Source: Choristoneura fumiferana
Lineage: Eukaryota > Arthropoda > Insecta > Lepidoptera > Tortricidae
Direction: 5' to 3'
Assembly (NCBI RefSeq): GCF_025370935.1
Contig: NC_133472.1
Location: 41,762,951-41,826,950 of the forward strand
DNA: 64,000 nt
The notes beneath the pieces were generated by a model, which saw only the letters and a list, made by a program, of their open reading frames with translations, was not told where the DNA came from and searched no databases. This document shows, piece after piece, positions 20,575 to 31,835 of this stretch. The position numbers were made by a program, and so were the translations under genes. Position 1 is the stretch's first letter; the number at the start of each line of letters is the position of its first letter.

Positions 20575-20708
20575 AGCAAGGCTACTACGTAACTCGCAAC
20601 TCGAAGTTCGTATCATACCGTCCCTCTCGCTCTCGTATTAAATAGTATAGGTGTTAGAGGGACCGCAAGACACGAACTTCGAGTTTCGAGTTTCGTAGTA
20701 GCCCTGCT
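20575..20708. mobile_element. MITE family 3, full-length copy
   Basis: A 134-bp palindrome that starts AGCAAGGCTACTACGTAAC and ends TTTCGTAGTAGCCCTGCT. The centre is CTCTCGTATTAAATAGTATA. This is the best reference for the family. Its right end abuts a diverged family-4 element. Confidence 0.8.
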
Positions 20709-20838
20709 GTTTCACCGCTCATGGATACATTTTATGTGACAGATATCTGTGATGCCGTCTCTGTTTCTTTTGTCCGTATAGACGGAGACGACATCACATT
20801 TATTATGTCAAATAAAATTTATCTTAGAGTATGGAAAC
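20709..20838. mobile_element. diverged MITE family 4 relative
   Basis: GTTTCACCGCTCATGGATAC and the central TGATGCCGTCTCTG / AGACGGAGACGACATCA pair follow the family-4 plan. The right end GTATGGAAACAG mirrors the left. Confidence 0.5.
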
Positions 20839-20983
20839 AGGCAGTATTATAGTGTATAGCTCCCAATAAAGTAGTTACTTATGTTTTTGTGAATTTAAAT
20901 CTTTTGTTCCCACGAGAATCCGGTTAGTGTACGACCGAGTAGGTACTCTCCGCCCAAGAATGTCATCATCATCTAATCCATCA

Positions 20984-21298
20984 TCGTTAGATGGAACATA
21001 TCCACTGATGAGCAAAGCAGGTGCAGGTGGTAGGACCTTGTGCAAGGTCCGTCTGGATTGCTACCACCATCTTGCTCGCTAATCCTGCCGTGAAATAGCA
21101 GTGCTTGCACTGTTGTGTTTCGGCGTGGAGAACAAGACAGCCGGTGAAATTACTGGCACTGGAGGTATCCCATCTTAGGCATCTAGGTTGGCAACGCATC
21201 TGCAATCCCCCTGGTGTTGCAGGTGTCTATGGGTGGTGGTAATCTCTTACCATCAGGAGACCCACTCGCTCGTTTTCCATCAAGTCGGTTAAAAAAAT
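20984..21298 (+). mobile_element. repeat F, most complete plus-strand copy
   Basis: From GATGGAACATATCCACTGAT through GGTAGGACCTTGTGCAAGG and TTTCACGGCAGG-like sequence to CTTACCATCAGGAGACCCAC and CAAGTCGGTTAAAAAAATAG. The A run at the end suggests a retroposed element in plus orientation. Minus-strand copies lie at 11.9, 55.1, 60.3 and 63.3 kb. No protein or tRNA-like head was recognised. Confidence 0.6.
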
Positions 21299-21309
21299 AG
21301 CACGGCACG

Positions 21310-22640
21310 GCATTCTCTTTAACCCTGCAACTCCTTGCTACCTTAAAGAGCGATTTAGTTATGTCACTTCTGTTCGTTGCTGTCAGATCTTTCTCCTTAC
21401 TGTCCCTCTTTCAAACTTTAAGTTCTACGTTAATTGGGATGCACCAAAAAAAAAAACCTATAATATTTATTTTATTTTTGGAAAGAATAGGATATTTTAA
21501 GATACCGTTTTCATTGTTTTTGAATTTGGATGAGTATTTTATTTTTTATAATTTTTTTACGAATTACGCTGGATGACGTCACAGTGAGACAGCCACGTTC
21601 CACTACCTAGAAAAAATCAGGTAGTACATAACATAATCTGTGGCATTACAATTTGACAATAACTCAAGCACGGCTTAGGGTCCTAAATGAACCATGACAA
21701 ATAGTTTTATTTATGTCTCTTCTTTTAGCTTTGATTATTCCTATGTTTGTTTAATGGTGTGATAGTAAATAGATATTTTTATTTAAATCTGATATTTAAA
21801 TTATTTTGTATTTACTTGTAATGTAGGAATTTAATAATTGAATCTGTAAAAATACATTAGAAATACTCGTATACATTTCGGACTTTACGATAAATGACAA
21901 CTGTTTAAAGCCGGGTGCGCATCATGTGATTAAAGTTCTATCTTTGTCACTCTTTGCTATTATAAGCAGGACAGCAACATTTCAAACTGTCAATTTGCTT
22001 AAGAGTGTAGACCTGCTTTATAACTGCCTTTGTGACGAGACACTGCAGGGGTCAAATGAGGGTCATTACTTCAATTTTGTTTATTTAATTCAGTTTATCA
22101 CATTTTTGGAATCTGATTACTGAAAACGCTTCACAAAGCCTATTTCTCCAAATGGTTTTCGATTTATTATATGTTGTCGAAAATTGGGACATCCCAATTC
22201 TTATACTGTCCTGGCCACTCGGTTGTGGAACTCCCTGCCGATAGACTTAAGGCGCGCTAAGTCCTAGCCTATCTTCAAGGCTATGCTTAGGGAGCACCTG
22301 TCGCCTTGCGTGTGAATGTTATTACTGTTAGTTTATTTATTAGTAAGTATGCTGTAATGTATCGACCTGTCTGTTTGGATTTGTTGTCTATGTGTATTGT
22401 ATAAATGGTTATGTGTTCTTGATATTGCTTTAATGTAATGTAAATTCACCACCAGCTAAAATTTATTCCTTACTTCTCCATCCTTTCCATTGTAATGGTT
22501 GCCTGGAAGAGATCGCTCTGAAGCGATAAGGCCGCCTATTGCTTACCTCAGAAAGTCTGTGTATATATCTGCTTTCTGTACCTACTGCTTGCTATGTGTT
22601 GGTGTGCAGTAAAGAGTTATATTGTATTGGATTGGATCCA
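21310..22640 (+). pseudogene. LINE RT C-terminus and 3' UTR, split by a DNA transposon
   Basis: At 22,211-22,315 the frame reads ATRLWNSLPIDLRRAKS, an in-frame stop, then PIFKAMLREHLSPCV and the stop. This is the classic extreme C-terminus of a Jockey/CR1/RTE-type reverse transcriptase. The 3' UTR has GCCTGGAAGAGATCGCTC and AAGGCCGCCTATTGC, also found reversed at 45.2 kb. Before the inserted element, 21,399-21,431 reads TVPLSNFKFYV, plausible as the preceding RT segment. Dead by stop and insertion. Confidence 0.65.
21432..22200. mobile_element. non-autonomous DNA transposon, AATTGGGATG ends, long copy
   Basis: Left end AATTGGGATGCACC, right end GGGACATCCCAATT. A second, shorter copy at 39,028-39,349 shares the left 110 bp (GGAAAGAATAGGATATTTTA) and the right 200 bp (CTGCTTTATAACTGCCTTTG) but lacks about 390 bp of middle. 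No transposase is visible. Confidence 0.65.
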
Positions 22641-22650
22641 TTAGAACACG

Positions 22651-22658
22651 TTATCATT

Positions 22659-22690
<32 letters not shown>

Positions 22691-22691
22691 T
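22651..22691 (+). repeat. (ATC)n microsatellite
   Basis: Repeated ATC triplets immediately before a SINE A. It could be the tail of an earlier LINE or SINE. Confidence 0.8.
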
Positions 22692-22985
22692 AGACGACCA
22701 AATGGCCTAGTGGTTAGAGAACCTGACTACGAAGCTTGAGGTCCCGGGTTCGATTCCCGTGTCGGGGCAGATATTTGTATGAAAAATACGAATGTTTGTT
22801 CTCAGGTCTTGAGTGTTTAATATGTATTTAAGTATGTATCTATATCTATACATATAATTATATTTATCCGTTGCTTAGTACCCATAACACAAGCTTTGCT
22901 AAGCTTACTTTGGGACTAGGTCAATTGGTGTGAATTGTCCCGTGATATTTATTTTGATATTTATTATTTATTTATTTATTTATAT
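22692..22985 (+). mobile_element. SINE family A, copy 3
   Basis: Full length. AAATGGCCTAGTGGTTAGAG head, GGTTCGATTCCCGTG B box, and a CTTTGGGACTAGGTCAATTG tail followed by TTTATTTATTTAT. Confidence 0.87.
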
Positions 22986-22989
22986 TTAT

Positions 22990-23095
22990 CATCATCATCA
23001 TCATGTCAGACGAAAGATGTCCTCTGCTGGACATAGGCCTCCCCCAAGGCTCTCCACTCAGACCGGTCTTATTTTCACCAGGTCGTCGTTCCATT
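22990..23095 (-). mobile_element. RTE-like LINE tail variant
   Basis: ATCATCATCATCATGTCAG, then CTGCTGGACATAGGCCTCC and CCACTCAGACCGG, match the reversed GGAGGCCTATGTCCAAC tail type. Truncated. Confidence 0.5.
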
Positions 23096-23679
23096 ATAAC
23101 GCATACTACCTATTTTGCTTAGTAAAGTGGCTCTGCTATCACTGGATATTCATAGATACATACAAATTCGTACAGGTAGTTTGTTGTTTGTATATGTACA
23201 GATAACTGTTGGGGGAGTAAAGTCCTCGAGTGATAAACACGAACCGGCAGAAGAAATGTTGGTGTGCCTCCCAATTGATCGTGAGAAATGCAAGTGGCGA
23301 GGTGACATTCTAAGGAGTAAACCTTTATTAAATAGTGAACGTTTACGGATTAATGATGAAGACGAATCCGCACGGAACCCTCGGAGCGCGAGTCTGTAAT
23401 TATTTTTTTTATTTGGTAGGAGCTAAAGTTACATTTACTGTTTCACCATGGACCCCGAAAAGGAGGAGTTCTCGTACCATTTTTTTCGTCGCACACCTTT
23501 CCACAAACTAAACTAACAATACACGCCCCAACAGCGCGGAAGTATAGTACAGCCACTATTAACACCGTCAGCGTCGAGTTACAGGGTCACCGCAGGCGGT
23601 CCCGAACTTTGTTTGCAAATAAACAAATGACGACGCCTGGCTGGGAATAAACAGTTGTGCAACGGCTGGCGACGACTGG
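23096..23679. other. no recognised gene
   Basis: Chance frames. The string CACGGAACCCTCGGAGCGCG near 23,375 recurs inverted near 30,856, a fragment of a common repeat. Confidence 0.3.
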
Positions 23680-23805
23680 CAGGGGGCAACGAAATTTGAA
23701 AATCGAAGTTCGTATCGCACCGTCCCTCTCGCTCTCGTGTTAAATAATATTAGCGACAACGGGACGGCGAGATAGGAAGTTCGAATGCATTTCGTAGTAG
23801 GTACT
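23680..23805. mobile_element. MITE family 3, copy
   Basis: CAGGGGGCAACGAAATTTG to GAATGCATTTCGTAGTAGG, with centre CTCTCGTGTTAAATAATATT. The ends are more diverged than in the 20.6-kb copy. Confidence 0.65.
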
Positions 23806-24022
23806 TTGCCTGTACAATGAAAGTCAGCGGGTTGCTGCCTGCGTTCTCACGAGCGAACGGAACTGCGGGATAGAGGCAGCCCTATCGGTAGTGAACTAAA
23901 AACAGGTCAAGATCGAGTCGGGCTCGCGCACTGACGGTTTCATACAAATTTGAAGGTATATATGAATATCCAGCTAAAATAACAGGTAGGCTATTTTACG
24001 CCGGCCACACTAAATAAAAAGG

Positions 24023-24446
24023 TAGGGTTTCTCAAACTTATGGCTCCACGTACCCCTGTTAAAGTTTCTAGACGATAGCGAACCCCTACCTCCCCCCCCC
24101 AAAGAAAGTAATAAATTTGACTGTTGGAGAAACTAAGGTTATTTTTATTTCAATCATCATCATAGTGTAATGTATATTATTTATTTCAATAAAAGGTAAC
24201 AAATATAGGTAAGAATCATCTTGCCAACGAAAATACAAACTGAAACAAACAACAACAAATAATAAACAAATAAGTAACAATTTGGAGTTGAAATAAAAAA
24301 TACAAAAGACTCCAAAAACCAATCTTAATCATCTTGTTAGTCTTGTAGCCTGGTGGTTTTTGGAGTCACGTAAACCTTGTCGCGAACCCCCTACCGTTGA
24401 ATAGCGAACCCCTAGGGGTTCGCGTACCCCACTTTGAGTAACCCTG
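24023..24446. mobile_element. hAT-like non-autonomous element
   Basis: The left end TAGGGTTTCTCAAACTTATG mirrors the right end CCACTTTGAGTAACCCTG. The inside near both ends carries GCGAACCCCTA-type strings. The CAGGG..CTCAAA tip is common in hAT MITEs. No convincing 8-bp duplication was found. It abuts a LINE fragment. Confidence 0.55.
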
Positions 24447-24449
24447 CTT

Positions 24450-24682
24450 CAAGGGATTTGAGGACAGGAGTTGGTCACTGTGCCCACCTGCGGAAAAAGT
24501 GGGGTTGGAGTGAAGGTGGATCGTGCAAATGTGGACATTCGAAAAAGACAGTGCGCCATAACGTGCTGGAGTGCCCCCTAACAAAATACGGAGGGAAAAT
24601 AGAAGACTTCAAAACCCTTACGAGCGAAGCAGCAGAATACCTTAGGAAATGTAAATTTAAGTTATTTGAGTGTAATTTGTAA
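24450..24682 (+). pseudogene. LINE C-terminal fragment with Cys/His motif
   Basis: The frame reads LRTGVGHCAHLRKKWGW, then CKCGHSKKTVRHNVLECP, then TSEAAEYLRK and a stop at 24,682. A Thr-Gly..Cys start and a C-x-C..H..C finger ending in E-C-P is how several insect LINE RT or RNase-H proteins end. No catalytic domain is upstream because the hAT-like element interrupts at 24,446. Confidence 0.6.
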
Positions 24683-24726
24683 GCCATACGATAAATATAA
24701 TAAGGGATGAATTCCCTTTATATAAA

Positions 24727-24985
24727 TATCAATAAATAAATATCATGGGACACTTGACACCAATTGACCTAGTCCCAAACTAAGCAAAGCTTGTACTATG
24801 GACACTAGGCAACGGATAAACATACGTATATAGATAACATACATACTTAAATACATATAAACATCCAAGACCCGAGAACAAACATTCGTATTATTCATAC
24901 AAATATCTGCCCCGGCCGGGATTCGAACCCGGGACCTTAAGCTTCGTAGTCAGGTTCTCTAACCACTCGGCCATCCGGTCGTCGA
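24727..24985 (-). mobile_element. SINE family A, minus-strand full copy
   Basis: Begins ATAAATATCATGGGACACTT and ends AACCACTCGGCCATCCGG. The reversed B box is GGATTCGAACCCGGG. All family segments are in order. Confidence 0.87.
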
Positions 24986-24989
24986 ATGA

Positions 24990-26840
24990 ATCTCAATGCT
25001 TGTCAATTGTGTTTCTTTACGTATTTTGTACAAAAAAAAGTTTTTTTTATGTTAAGCAGACAAATGACGACTTGCATACATAGCTACTTATATACATATA
25101 TACACTAGTACGAGTATACTCTGTTGGGTTCAGTATAATGGCTGTGGGAGTTGATGGTGGCACGAAAACACTTTTTTACACCAAGAAACAGTTTATTTTA
25201 ATTATTAAACACAAGAGACACATGCGTTACATCGTAAGCATATTCAAGCAGAGAGAGAGGGGGCAAGCCGTGTTGCCATAATAAAAACATAAATAAAAAT
25301 ATTCTTGTTGGTTCCCAACATACTCCGGAAATTTCACTAGGTCAACATACATTGTATTAACAAAAACGTATCATCAAGTCTCCACTTACTTATTTATGTG
25401 AATTCCCATTAAAGTTTAGTAGAATTCTAACCTTTAATTTTTTTCCTGCTTTTTTTGTGTGGCACGCGAATCCGACTCCAAGCAGTCCAGTTTTATTATT
25501 CCATTTATTAACATCAATACAATTGTTCTAAAACAATAACCCTCTTGACTCTACAGTGTCAAAATACAACAACAAAAAAAACACTCGAAACAAACTCTAC
25601 ATCGCGTGGCTAATGACATAGCACTTGATAAACAGGCCTTGTCTAAATTTATCGCTGTCCCTCTCGCGCTAATAGCATTGGATAGGAGAGCGCGAGGGAC
25701 GGCATGATACGTCACTCGAACTAGGGAGAGCCCCAGAGAAACTCGCTGACATTTCAATTGCGCCGGCGCACTCGAGGTTATACAATGTGATGTATTTGTT
25801 TGTTCTGTCAAGTATCCGTCCCTTTCGTTTGTTCTGTCAAGGGTCATCCGTCCCTTTCGTTTGATAGGTGAGGGGTAACACGGTACAAAGGGTTCCGTAT
25901 TAACAATTGACGGTTAAGAAAACGAACCCTACGTCTTACTTACTAAAAGAAATAGACATAGGTACAATATAAGGCATATAAGTATGTAATTTCTAAATAT
26001 CATTTTTTTTCTGAAATAAAAAAGTAAAATTAATCACCCTATCACACTCCTGTTAAAACGTAAGCGTAAGCGTAAGCTATGTATTAAATGATATTGTAAC
26101 GGATAACTCACGTCTTCGACCCGGTAGTCTCACGGTAGTTTCATGTTCAAAAGTAAGCTATGTAGTGTTAGGCCAGCTGTACGCATTTTAATTTGACAAT
26201 TTGATAGTGTAAAAACACATATTTTTATTCATACTTAGTTCCATGCTTCCTTGGGTTCTGTTGAAATTAAACCCATAAAACCATTAAAAAAACTGTAATT
26301 CATACAAAAGTTTTATTCCATTAAAATAAAGGTATAACACACCAAATTGTGTTTCGATGTTCCCTAGACAAGAATGTTGTATGATTTTACATGACTGCCT
26401 TAAACAGACAGACATACGAACAACGAAAGAATCTCATACGAGTTCTGTTTTTATTTATCTACAGAACCCGTAAAAGTAAAACTGACAACCCTATATTATA
26501 TGCTAATACCGCGCTTGTCTCAACCCTGATCAAACAACGCAATATCCAATCAAATTCAACACCTCACCCCCTCACAATAAGACTCAATTTAACTTATCCA
26601 CCTCCAACAACAGTTACAACGACTATTATTGAAATTTCAAACTTATGAGACTTAATTTAGAGTTCATTTTAACTAAGAAATGTATAAGTTAATGTTACGC
26701 ACAGTTGGGCATCAAATCGTATTATTTTGCGGGTTTGCACTGTTAGTATGTTTATCTATTCGTACGTAACCACTAAACGAATTAAGGGCTTTATTTTTAA
26801 CGCAAGTAACAATATTTGTACTATTTTTTATTACATACTA
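24990..26840. other. AT-rich noncoding block
   Basis: No domains. Small structures only: a stem GTCCCTCTCGCGCT / AGCGCGAGGGAC at 25,650-25,703, which resembles the MITE family 3 core, and a tandem TCGTTTGTTCTGTCAAG near 25,796-25,845. Contains an 85-codon chance frame (26,391-26,648). Confidence 0.35.
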
Positions 26841-26846
26841 GTGTTT

Positions 26847-26915
26847 ACCCCTGGCTTCGCACGCGTTAATTATTAAGTCCAACAATTTGATTCAAATTCG
26901 GGAATTTTGCTAAAT
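26847..26915 (-). mobile_element. Helitron-like 3' end fragment
   Basis: On the minus strand the sequence runs GTTCCCACGGGAATTTAGC to GCGTGCGAAGCCAGG and ends AACACTAG, as in the longer Helitron-like copies at 44.4 and 49.2 kb. Confidence 0.5.
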
Positions 26916-26932
26916 TCCCGTGGGAACGACGA

Positions 26933-27092
26933 TAGACGACCGGATAGCCAAGTTTTGAGAACCTGACTACGAAGCTTGAGGCCCCGGGTTCGATTCCCGG
27001 CCGGGGCATATATTTTTATGAATAATACGAATGTTTGCTCTCGGATCTTGGATGGTTAATAAGTATTTAAGTATGTATTTATCTATATATGT
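26933..27092 (+). mobile_element. SINE family A, 3'-truncated copy
   Basis: The head (GACCGGATAGCCAAG, GGTTCGATTCCCGG) and body are present to about 27,092. The GGGACTAGGTC tail is missing and a family-B tail follows. Confidence 0.75.
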
Positions 27093-27101
27093 TTCTTGTT
27101 C

Positions 27102-27160
27102 TGAGAGGAGAACTGTGTCCAGCAGTGGGACGTATATAGGCTGGGATAGATGGATGGGAG
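27102..27160 (+). mobile_element. SINE family B tail fragment
   Basis: TTCTGAGAGGAGAACTGTGT and GTGGGACGTATATAGGCTGG match the family-B 3' end. It is placed where the neighbouring SINE A should end, giving a chimeric look. Confidence 0.65.
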
Positions 27161-27243
27161 TGTTTATATGTCGACATAATATATAGTAGATGTACAAGTA
27201 GGTATATATGTAAGGAAAAGTACAAATGTAAGTAGATATAAAA

Positions 27244-27640
27244 ACCGGCCAAGAGCGTGTCGGACACGCCCAAAATAGGGTTCCGTAGCCATTTCGAAAA
27301 AAAATAAGTAATATTTTTCTAAGGATTTCGTATTTTGTACGGAATATTCCAAGTTTAGGTATAGTTTATACCTTGGGCTGCTATTTACTCTTAAACTACT
27401 AATAATTCTCAAGAAAACTTAAGCGTTATAGTTTTCCTTGTACCATCTTGAATTTTTTAAAAATTTTCCACCCACCGGTTTAGATTTTAGAGGGGGGGGG
27501 GGGACGCTCGATTTTAATGAAAATTTGCACTTTAAAGTTTAATATTTTGTAAACAAATCACTGAATCGAAAAATCGTTTTAGCAACCCCCTAATGGTTTT
27601 AAGAGATGCTGATTAGGATTAAAATCATCTTGACGTATCC
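27244..27640 (+). repeat. dispersed repeat D (CCGGCCAAGAGCGTGTCGG), copy 1
   Basis: From CCGGCCAAGAGCGTGTCGG through TAGGGTTCCGTAGCC and GCTATTTACTCTTAAACTAC to TTTTAGCAACCCCCTAATGG. The right half of the family is missing. It retains TACTCTTAAACT uninterrupted, the empty form of the site occupied by a MITE at 46.9 kb. Confidence 0.75.
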
Positions 27641-27728
27641 AACCATATTTCGCACTACAAGTCTTAAAATAAAATTAAAATAGTGCTCCACATTGTGCTT
27701 TAGTCTGTCGTACAAAACTTACTAATAT

Positions 27729-27838
27729 CCCAAACCACACTGGGCCCGCGTGGGGACTACGGCCGAGCCCTCTCATTCTGAGAGGAGGCCTGTGCCCAGC
27801 AGTGGGACGTATTTAGGCCGAAATGATGATGATGATGA
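27729..27838 (+). mobile_element. SINE family B, 5'-truncated
   Basis: AAACCACACTGGGCCCGCG through GCCCAGCAGTGGGACGTAT to a GATGATGATGATG tail. Confidence 0.8.
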
Positions 27839-28680
27839 TTTTTTTGCATTATTTCAATTAAATTAAATTGGTAATCCTAATCATTAAGCAATTAGCAATA
27901 AGAGCGTTTTCAGATCATCCGATCCGATATCGGTATCGGACGCCATTCCGACGCGAATTCTATATATAGAAACTGTAAAACTTTCATTTGTTTTTATAAA
28001 TAAATAAAAATATAAACATCCACCATCACCACAACTTACAAAACCGAAGAATGTTCATAACCTATATAAAAAAACATCGCTAAAGATCGCGGCTCATAAT
28101 AAACCGTCTAACCACAACAAACGATAGACCGAACATAAAGATGTCAAACAACAATACTGACACACACAATATAATTGTCAACTTTCGTTTGTCAGCGCAC
28201 CCCAAACCCTGCGACAAACTAAACTAACCTTTGACACCAACGAGTAAAGCTGAGAATGCCGTTACTTCCGCAAAGCCATCTGCTTCATACAACACATTTT
28301 GTAGGTCAGGATTCTTTTTGTTATTATACACCTCAGTGGGTACGTACATTGTTCAAATACAAATACAAGTTTGCATGTTCGGTTTCCTACGGTTTAAAAG
28401 GATTTTTTACACGCATTGACCCTTGGCCAATTTGTCGACGGTGTTTGTACTCCCGCTGTGGATAACTTAATCTTTAAGATGCGACCAAAAGTGCATAGAA
28501 ATATGTTGTCTGTGAATTGTAAACCTAGGTTTACAGGGCACGTGGTATGTCGTATGTTTACGCGTTTTGCGCCCATACACTAATGTTAAGCTGAACAACG
28601 CACACACAGAAAATGCTTTAGTATCAACACTAATACAAAATGTCCCTAATTGCAAGTGGAACCAATTTAAATAGCGTTAA
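27839..28680. other. no recognised feature
   Basis: AT-rich. Overlapping short frames near 28,230-28,580 have no family resemblance and no splice support. Confidence 0.35.
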
Positions 28681-28823
28681 GCCGAGTTTAGATTTGCAAG
28701 AAAAATCGTGCAAGTTGCATTAGGTAAATTGAGAGGTCGTCAAGCCAACGAGTTTGTAGTGGTCAATCGAGAGCCGCAATGTAGTGCAACTTACACGATT
28801 TTTGTTGCAAGTCTAAACTCGGC
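28681..28823. mobile_element. palindromic MITE flanked by TTAA
   Basis: GCCGAGTTTAGATTTGCAAG on the left pairs with TTGCAAGTCTAAACTCGGC on the right. Both sides are flanked by TTAA (28,677-28,680 and 28,824-28,827), the target typical of piggyBac-type elements. 143 bp. Confidence 0.75.
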
Positions 28824-28873
28824 TTAAAAATGTGTATTTGAAAAGCTTGGATCACTTTATGTTTCATTATGGG

Positions 28874-29011
28874 TACAGTCACCAGCACCAATATCTGACA
28901 CAACACGCGTGCATAAATATCTGATACGACCCTATTTCTAGGGCCGGAAGGTCGTGTTAGATATTTTTGCACGCTCCGCTGCGGCAGATATTAATGCACC
29001 AAGTGACTGTA
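28874..29011 (-). mobile_element. MITE family 1, copy 3
   Basis: TACAGTCACCAGCACCAATA to CACCAAGTGACTGTA. Opposite orientation to the 2.1-kb copy. 138 bp and near intact. Confidence 0.8.
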
Positions 29012-29780
29012 CCAAGTTCGAACTATTGTAACTTTATTAGTATTTTTGAAGTACCAAAAGCAATCATTTATTTAATTAAACTCTGATTAAATTCTAGTCT
29101 ACTTTTCATCCCAATATTCCTTTGGGATCCATGTGACTGTGACATCCGAAACCTTAACGAAATTTAAAGAACAAAACACACTACATTACAACAAAAACAC
29201 AGTCCTATTTTACTATGGTAAAAACATAGATAGGAGAAGAGAGAAAAATTAGAGACGTTGCACTGTGGTGTGATGCCAAAAGAACTCACAAATAAGCCAA
29301 TCGCAACCAAGACTGTAATATGAGACGGACCTCTCGATACTCTCTCACCCCACGCCATATAGTTATATTCCAGCTGTCAAAATACCCTCATTCGTTTGCC
29401 TTATATTTTTCGCTAGCAAAGCCACAGTTCAGACTAGTAAATAAATAAAATAAAAATATTCAAAATGTGAAGGTTTGCCCTCACTTAGCAACTGTCACTT
29501 AGATCAAGATATACCTACGCCTCGTATCGTCCATGTAGGTATACAAAGTAGTTTAACATATGTTGTAATTGTATGTAATTGATCTCTAATGCATTTCGTA
29601 TCCAGACACGATACATAGTATTTCTTTACTAATTATTTTACATTCTTAATTCATAGGTCAGGCATTAAACGATATCAATACATTTTATTGATTAAAAGCA
29701 CGTGCTGTAGAGACACTGTCACGCTATACTGATACTGATAATTTTGTTGTCAATTCATAATTATACTATCACTAAGGCTT
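29012..29780. other. no recognised feature
   Basis: AT-rich noncoding sequence between two family-1 MITEs. Confidence 0.35.
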
Positions 29781-29896
29781 CGGTCACAGCGGAGCGTGCA
29801 AAAATATCTGACACGTCCTACCGACCCTAGAAATAGAGTCGTATCAGATATTTATATGCACGCTTGTTGTGTCAGATATTGGTGCTGGTAACTGTA
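29781..29896 (+). mobile_element. MITE family 1, copy 4
   Basis: The left end is shortened to CGGTCACAGCGGAGCGTGC. The right end GGTGCTGGTAACTGTA is intact. Confidence 0.75.
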
Positions 29897-30249
29897 CTAG
29901 GCTAAAGTAAATACTAAGTTTAGGTTAAAGCTTAATAATAAAGGTTACAATTATGAAGTAAGTACATGATATAGTAAAACCCTGTCCAGAGTTTTAGTGT
30001 GATAGAGGAACATACAAACTTTCATATCTATACTATTAGTAAAATGTATAATATTGTCAACAGAACGATTCCGGATTTGTCGTTATCACAGCACTATTTA
30101 AAAATATTAGTAAGTTTGTTTGTTGAATTGCGATAGCGTTTCGATCTTTGGTATAAATGTACCTACCAAATAATTAGTATTAAGAAATAATTAAATTCTT
30201 CCAAGTTCTGCATGATATGCCACAGGTTGTTTACATGAAGGCCAGTGTT

Positions 30250-30590
30250 TTTACAAGCTTTTATTTAGTTTCACCTGTCCCGTTGTCTGTCTGTCTGTAG
30301 TTAAATCTTGCAAGTTAAGTTTGATCAACTTCCAGTTGTCAGATTGACTTGAAATTTGGAATACTTATGTAAACCACGTGACAATACAATAACCTAGTAG
30401 TGACATCCTGGTAGTCCAGCCAGGATCGTCTCCGCAGGACTGAACTCATCAACGGTTAATAGCATCGACTTGAAATTTGTTATGCAAATGTAGTTTGTGT
30501 GACAATGCAAGTACAGTCAACAAAAATTACAGTCAGCAAAAAAAGCTTGTATTAAAAATGACTTTTTTTATGGTTAGGTTATTCTAATTC
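30250..30590 (+). repeat. dispersed repeat E (CACCTGTCCCGTTGTCTGTC), copy 1
   Basis: AGTTTCACCTGTCCCGTTG, ACATCCTGGTAGTCCAGCC and ATGCAAGTACAGTCAACAAA occur in the same order at 61,860-62,170, and in part at 35,640-35,740. Noncoding, type unknown. Confidence 0.65.
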
Positions 30591-31010
30591 AGTTCAGAGT
30601 ACACGGCTCACTCGAGCGAATCCACGGGTAAAGGTTAGTTATATTAGCTTAAAATAAACTCGTTCCAACTAGATAGTATGTTGAAGCGTAGTAGTGAGCG
30701 CGGTCAAGAGGCCATCGGAGAGGTGACTAACACGGCAGCAGCTAGTGCTGTCCTCTGCAATGATATTGTTATCAACAAAGATATCAGTACGGTTTCGGCG
30801 CAATACAGCATACATTATATGTTTGATAATGCCAGCTAAGTGCGAATCTGACTCGCGCTCCGAGGGTTCCGTGCGGATTTGTAACCCGACGCTAGCCGTG
30901 TTAATACTGGTTTTGTTACATTTTCGTACCGCTTGGTAGTTCAGTTTCTGGAAATGTATGACGTAAAAATGGTATCAGAGAACTCCTTTTAGGGTTCCAA
31001 TTTTATATTC

Positions 31011-31262
31011 TAAGTGGTTAGAGAACCTGACTACGAAGTTTGTGGTCCTGGGTTCGAATCCCGGCCGGGGCAGATATTTGTGTGAATAACACGAATGTTT
31101 GTTCTCGGGTCTTGGATGTTTAATATGTATTTAAGTATTTATTTATCTATATAAGTATGTTTATCCGTTGCCTAGTATCCATAGTACAAGCTTTGCTTAG
31201 TTTGGGACTAGGTCAGTTGGTGTCAAATGTCATGATATTTATTTATTTATTTATTTATTTTA
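31011..31262 (+). mobile_element. SINE family A, copy with clipped head
   Basis: The A box is cut (starts TAAGTGGTTAGAGAACC). The B box GGTTCGAATCCCGG and the full tail, GGGACTAGGTCAGTTGG then ATTTATTTATTTAT, are present. Confidence 0.82.
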
Positions 31263-31517
31263 TATACTTTAGTTCTTATGTGCCTAATATTACAAAACAG
31301 CCAAGCACACCTAGGGTTCCGTACAATATTTTAGGTATGTATGAATATCCAGTGTTACCAGAGCCCCTCTCCTAAGCAAAATGTACGCAATGTGGCGTCA
31401 TTTGGATTGGTTAGTAATGTACACAGTCATTAAAAAAATGTAGATTCTCAGACTTTTTTTAGTTCTACTATACTGAGCTACCTTCATACCAAATTTTAAC
31501 TTTCTAGAACAACTCAG

Positions 31518-31632
31518 TACAATTACCCGTAATAATATCAACACAGCGGAGCGTGCGAAAATATCTGGCACGTCCTACTGGCCCCAGATATAGAGTCGTA
31601 TCAGATAGTCAGATATTGGTGCTACAACTGTA
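31518..31632 (+). mobile_element. MITE family 1, copy 5 (internally deleted)
   Basis: GCGGAGCGTGCGAAAATATC and GAGTCGTATCAGATAGTCAG. The TTATGCACGCTTGT segment is missing. Ends are degraded. Confidence 0.65.
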
Positions 31633-31835
31633 CCGTATTGATTTTGGTTCCCCTGCAATTTGAACAGAAACAGCTTTTTTAACGGCACAAACTTTTGCAT
31701 TTATATTAGCAGCATTGTTCGTTTTTTGGGACAGTGTGGGAGGTTACGTGTAGTATTTTTATCTGTCTTGCACCCATAAGCTGTTAACTTCGGAATCAGA
31801 TCACCGTGACAGAGATGCTCCAGAATACTCCAAGA

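Noticed and set aside
25650..25707. Tenth copy of MITE family 3
   Set aside because: Only the central stem GTCCCTCTCGCGCT / AGCGCGAGGGAC resembles the family; the ends are absent.
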